Source: Myxococcales bacterium
GTDB taxonomy: Bacteria > Myxococcota > Bradymonadia > UBA7976 > UBA1532
Length of the DNA: 8,539 nt
NCBI GenBank assembly: GCA_020430675.1
Contig: JAGQJJ010000130.1
Span: 1-8,539, forward strand
Direction: 5' to 3'
Shown: positions 6,243 through 8,539 of the stretch, in pieces
How positions within the stretch are numbered: the first letter of the stretch is position 1
Layout: every line of letters starts with the position of its first letter
Notes under the pieces: model-generated
What the model was told of the DNA's origin: nothing
What the model saw: the letters and a program-made list of their open reading frames with translations, nothing else
Databases searched by the model: none
Made by a program: the position numbers and the translations under genes

Positions 6243-7124
6243 ATGCGGCGCCTCTTCCTCTTGCTGACGATCGTCGGCTGCACCCGCGAGGCGCCGCCGG
6301 TGCCCGACGCCGCGCCGCCCGCGGCTGCGCCGATCGCCGCGGCGGCGCCGGCCGAGCCCGATGAGGCCGAGCGCCGAGCGAAGTTCGAAGCGCGGCCGGC
6401 CATCGAAGCACCGGCCGACCTGCCGATCGGTTGGCGTCGGCTGATCGCGTCGACCGGGGCGCGGCTCACCGAGGCGCATCACGCGGTGCGCAGCCAGCAT
6501 GTGGGGCCGCCGGCGCGCGAGGTGCGATTGAGCCTGCGCCTTTTTGGCCCGGACGATGAGGTTGAAGCGAAGCTCATCACGGCGTTGAAGGCGCTCGATC
6601 TGTCCGGCCTCGGCGAAGCGCTGCCCAAAGGCCCGGTCGAAGACGGTCCGGTGCGATGGTCGATCGAGTTCGCGCACCTGGTCGCGCCGCGCGGCGAACC
6701 GCGCGAGCACCGCGTCGAGCTGCGCTGGCGTCGGGCGCCGACCGAGCCGAGCGACCCCCCCCGTTGCCGCAAGCCGCTGCCGGTCGATGCGCCGGCCGAT
6801 ACGCCCGCATGGCTGGTGAAGCTGACCGAGAGGCGTTCGACGCGACAGCGCGTGACCGCCGAGGTCAACGCCCGCTCCGAGCGCCTCGAAGTGCGGCTGC
6901 ACATGTATTTCTGGAACGGTTTTGCCCACGACGAGCACGTCGGGCAGCTCGCGGAAGCGGCATCGCGCGCCGGGTTTGTCGCCGAGTCGCGCGAGGGGCC
7001 GCGCCAGCGTTGGCGGCATGAGAACGGCGCGACGTTCACCGTGAACCCCGACCCTTCGGAGCTGCATCTCGGGTGTGAACTGCGCGGGCCGGTGCTCGAG
7101 CTGGTCTGGACGTCGGCGCGCTGA
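6243..7124 (+). CDS. Uncharacterised lipoprotein with a probable internal duplication
   Basis: The product is 293 aa, family not recognised. The ATG at 6243 directly follows the TGA of the exonuclease gene (TGAATG), implying translational coupling. The N-terminus MRRLFLLLTIVGC is a very short lipoprotein signal with likely lipidated C13, followed by a Pro/Ala-rich linker to about residue 40. The remainder looks like two related halves of about 80-90 residues. Each has a strand (RLSLRLFG at about 94; EVRLHMYFW at about 217), a helix, a Trp-containing strand (VRWSIEFA; QRWRHENGATF) and a closing charged strand (HRVELRWR; SELHLGCEL). No catalytic motif is evident. A run of eight C at 6755-6762 lies between the halves. 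Predicted location is a periplasm-facing membrane leaflet. It could equally be a surface lipoprotein; no function is proposed. Confidence 0.75.
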   Translation: MRRLFLLLTIVGCTREAPPVPDAAPPAAAPIAAAAPAEPDEAERRAKFEARPAIEAPADLPIGWRRLIASTGARLTEAHHAVRSQHVGPPAREVRLSLRLFGPDDEVEAKLITALKALDLSGLGEALPKGPVEDGPVRWSIEFAHLVAPRGEPREHRVELRWRRAPTEPSDPPRCRKPLPVDAPADTPAWLVKLTERRSTRQRVTAEVNARSERLEVRLHMYFWNGFAHDEHVGQLAEAASRAGFVAESREGPRQRWRHENGATFTVNPDPSELHLGCELRGPVLELVWTSAR

Positions 7125-7136
7125 GGGAGAACGGCG

Positions 7137-7565
7137 ATGGTGCCCAAGCCTTTTTTCAAGAAGATCGACCATTTGGGCATCGCGGTGCCCTCGATGGCCG
7201 AGGCGTTGCCGGTCTATGAAGCGCTCTTCGGGGTGCCGGCGAGCCATCTCGAAGACGTGCCCGATCAGAAGGTGCGCACGGCGTTCTTCCCGGTGGGCGA
7301 GAGCCACTTCGAGCTGCTCGAAGCGATGGCCGAAGACAGCCCGATCGCGCGGTATCTGGAGAAGCGGCGCGGCGGCATTCACCACGTCTGCGTCGAGGTC
7401 AACGATCTGGATGGTCTGCTGGCCGAATACAAGGCGCGCGGGGTGCGGTTGATCGACGCCGAGGCACGCCCCGGCGCGCACGGAAAGCGCGTGGCGTTTG
7501 TGCATCCAGCGGCGACGGGGGGCGTGCTGCTGGAGCTGTCGGAAGATGCCAAGGGGTTGAAGTGA
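7137..7565 (+). CDS. mce: Methylmalonyl-CoA epimerase
   Basis: The product is 142 aa, the usual length for this vicinal-oxygen-chelate (glyoxalase-fold) enzyme. It interconverts (2R)- and (2S)-methylmalonyl-CoA, linking propionyl-CoA carboxylation to methylmalonyl-CoA mutase and succinyl-CoA in the cytoplasm. The opening KIDHLGIAVPSM and the central GGIHHVCVEVNDLD are typical. Metal ligands by family position would be H12, E59 (in SHFELLEA; Gln in some members), H83 and E133 (in LLEL). Two beta-alpha-beta-beta-beta modules are recognisable, at about 8-62 and 80-136. A good GGGAG at 7125-7129 sits 7 nt before the ATG, and the gap to the preceding stop is 12 bp. No mutase or carboxylase gene lies in the window, so the neighbours do not add to the assignment. 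A different glyoxalase-superfamily activity is possible but less likely. Confidence 0.9.
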   Translation: MVPKPFFKKIDHLGIAVPSMAEALPVYEALFGVPASHLEDVPDQKVRTAFFPVGESHFELLEAMAEDSPIARYLEKRRGGIHHVCVEVNDLDGLLAEYKARGVRLIDAEARPGAHGKRVAFVHPAATGGVLLELSEDAKGLK

Positions 7566-8104
7566 TTCGCCTTTTCGTCGAAATCGCCATGGTGCTGTTC
7601 GGCCTGTTCGCCGCGCCGGCCCTGGCGGGCACGCCCGATGACGATGACACCGAGGATCGCGAGCAGGAGACCCTGCCGCTGCAGAGCGCGATGCCTCAGT
7701 TTTCGGCGCCGACGCTGGGCGGTGAGTCGTTCGAGCTGCGCGCGCTGGTCGGCAGACCGGCGCTGGTGAACCTGTGGGCCTCGTGGTGCAAGCCCTGCAA
7801 GGCCGAGATTCCGGTGCTCAACGCGCTGCACCGCCGCCACGCGGTCGATGGCCTGCAGGTGGTCGGCGTCAGCATCGACCTCGATCTGGCGACGACCGAG
7901 CAGACGGTCGAAGCGCTGGGCGTCGAGTACAAGGTGCTACACGACGCGCAGGGCGTCTCGGCGCGGCCGTTCCGCGTGCAGAACGTGCCGGCGACCTTCC
8001 TCTTCGACCGGCAGGGGCGCCTTGTCTGGCGCTCGACCCAGGCGTTGTCCGCCGACGATCCGGCGTTCGCGGCAGCGCTGGCGCGGGCGCTCAAGAAGCC
8101 CTGA
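7562..8104 (+). CDS. Exported TlpA/ResA-type thioredoxin-fold protein
   Basis: The product is 180 aa. It starts with GTG at 7562 inside the stop region of the epimerase gene (GTGA overlap, 4 bp), with AAGGGG at 7551-7556 as ribosome binding site. The GTG is preferred to the ATG at 7590 because it gives a complete signal peptide ending APALA|G at about residue 22. An acidic stretch TPDDDDTEDRE follows, then a thioredoxin domain from about residue 43. The redox motif is WASWCKPCK with C76 and C79, and the cis-proline is P143 in NVPATFLFD. Between them lies the VVGVSIDLD strand common in TlpA/ResA/AhpC-TSA-like proteins. Such proteins act in the periplasm as thiol-disulfide oxidoreductases, often reducing disulfides for cytochrome c maturation or copper delivery. 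No cytochrome genes are in view. Servicing the Cys-rich exported proteins nearby is only a guess. Confidence 0.9.
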   Translation: MIRLFVEIAMVLFGLFAAPALAGTPDDDDTEDREQETLPLQSAMPQFSAPTLGGESFELRALVGRPALVNLWASWCKPCKAEIPVLNALHRRHAVDGLQVVGVSIDLDLATTEQTVEALGVEYKVLHDAQGVSARPFRVQNVPATFLFDRQGRLVWRSTQALSADDPAFAAALARALKKP

Positions 8105-8539
8105 CTACTGTCGGTTCAATCGGCTGACGAAGGCCCCATCGCTGCGCTCGGCTTCGGTCAGCACGCTGAGCGGATCGGCGTTCAAGGCGGCGAAGGCGGC
8201 CGAATCTTCTTTGCCATCAAACGGCTCGCCCTGCGCGAGCCAGGCTTGCACCGCGGGCGTCGCGGGCAGGTCGACCATCAGGTGCAGGCGATCGGGGCCG
8301 TCGTTGATCGCGCCGTGCGGGCGGCTGTTATTGAAGGCCCACAGCGTGCCGGCGGGCAGGTGGGCGAAGCGGCCGTCGACGCAGAGGCGCGCGGCGGGCG
8401 TGGTGATCAGCGGCAGATGCACGCGGTGGTGCTCGTCCCAATGGGTCGTATTGTCGACGTGCAGGAAGATGCGCGCGCCGGGCGGGCTGAGGCCCAGCCA
8501 GGCCAGCGCGGCGGGCGCGGGGAACGCGGTGTCGAGCAG
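8105..8539 (-). CDS. Aspartyl/asparaginyl beta-hydroxylase-like 2-oxoglutarate oxygenase (N-terminus beyond window)
   Basis: The reading frame enters from the right edge and ends at the TAG complementary to 8105-8107, giving 144 visible residues. The core matches the Asp_Arg_Hydrox family: a first histidine in FLHVDN, then RVHLPLITTP, a G-x-FAHLPAGTLWAFNN strand pair, the second metal-binding histidine in RPHGAIN, and the arginine-containing DRLHLMVDL. That arginine is the likely 2-oxoglutarate contact. The fold is a double-stranded beta-helix using Fe(II), 2-oxoglutarate and oxygen to hydroxylate amino-acid side chains or related substrates. A C-terminal extension of about 50 residues after the barrel contains no recognisable motif. 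The apparent internal GTG at 8422 is not the start, because family sequence continues upstream to the edge. It is convergent with the thioredoxin gene, stop to stop with no gap. Confidence 0.82.
   Translation of the reverse strand: MLDTAFPAPAALAWLGLSPPGARIFLHVDNTTHWDEHHRVHLPLITTPAARLCVDGRFAHLPAGTLWAFNNSRPHGAINDGPDRLHLMVDLPATPAVQAWLAQGEPFDGKEDSAAFAALNADPLSVLTEAERSDGAFVSRLNRQ

Noticed and set aside
5484..7505. 673-codon open frame on the minus strand
   Set aside because: It runs antisense across four genes with recognisable products (esterase end, exonuclease, lipoprotein, epimerase). Its translation is Arg/Gln/His-rich and unlike any protein family.

Overview
The window is GC-rich and gene-dense. 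It looks like a chromosomal segment from a Gram-negative bacterium of the deltaproteobacterial/Myxococcota type (for example Bradymonadia or Polyangia). The grounds are a BamD outer-membrane assembly lipoprotein, several lipoproteins with Asp/Ala/Pro-rich linkers behind the lipidated cysteine, large secreted proteins built from Cys-rich repeats, a secreted matrixin-like protease and a methylmalonyl-CoA epimerase. This placement is an inference from gene content and style; no rRNA or other marker is present.

Layout from left to right. (1) Positions 1-1247, minus strand: a matrixin-type zinc protease with a Cys-rich, internally repeated C-terminus, cut by the left edge. (2) A 104-bp divergent intergenic region with two small palindromes. 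(3) bamD on the plus strand, 1352-2125. (4) A 284-bp non-coding stretch holding a 15-bp perfect inverted repeat. (5) 2410-4104: a lipoprotein made almost entirely of about 20 short cysteine repeats. (6) A 295-bp non-coding stretch, the most unusual part of the window. It holds a candidate structured RNA with a closing stem of 19 pairs, a tight three-way junction, two tandem G-A motifs and a possible 7-bp pseudoknot, followed by a small hairpin that hides the ribosome binding site of the next gene. (7) 4400-5632: a lipoprotein of the pectin acetylesterase/Notum family. (8) A compact run 5685-8104: a DEDDh 3'-5' exonuclease, an unrecognised lipoprotein, methylmalonyl-CoA epimerase and a TlpA/ResA-type thioredoxin. 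Its internal junctions are 0 bp, 12 bp and a 4-bp overlap, so it is probably one transcription unit. (9) 8105-8539, minus strand: the C-terminal part of an aspartyl/asparaginyl beta-hydroxylase-like oxygenase. It converges on the thioredoxin gene with no base between the two stop codons.

Functional reading. Much of the window concerns the cell envelope and exported proteins: BamD, three further lipoproteins, a secreted protease and an exported thioredoxin. Three exported products are cysteine-rich, so an exported thioredoxin-fold protein nearby makes sense, but a direct link is only inference. The exonuclease and the epimerase look like ordinary housekeeping genes. The best lead for something undescribed is the RNA-like element at 4114-4330. 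Its architecture made me think of HEARO/omega-RNA type elements, but no IscB-like nuclease gene is present and I could not run a covariance search, so the family assignment is open.
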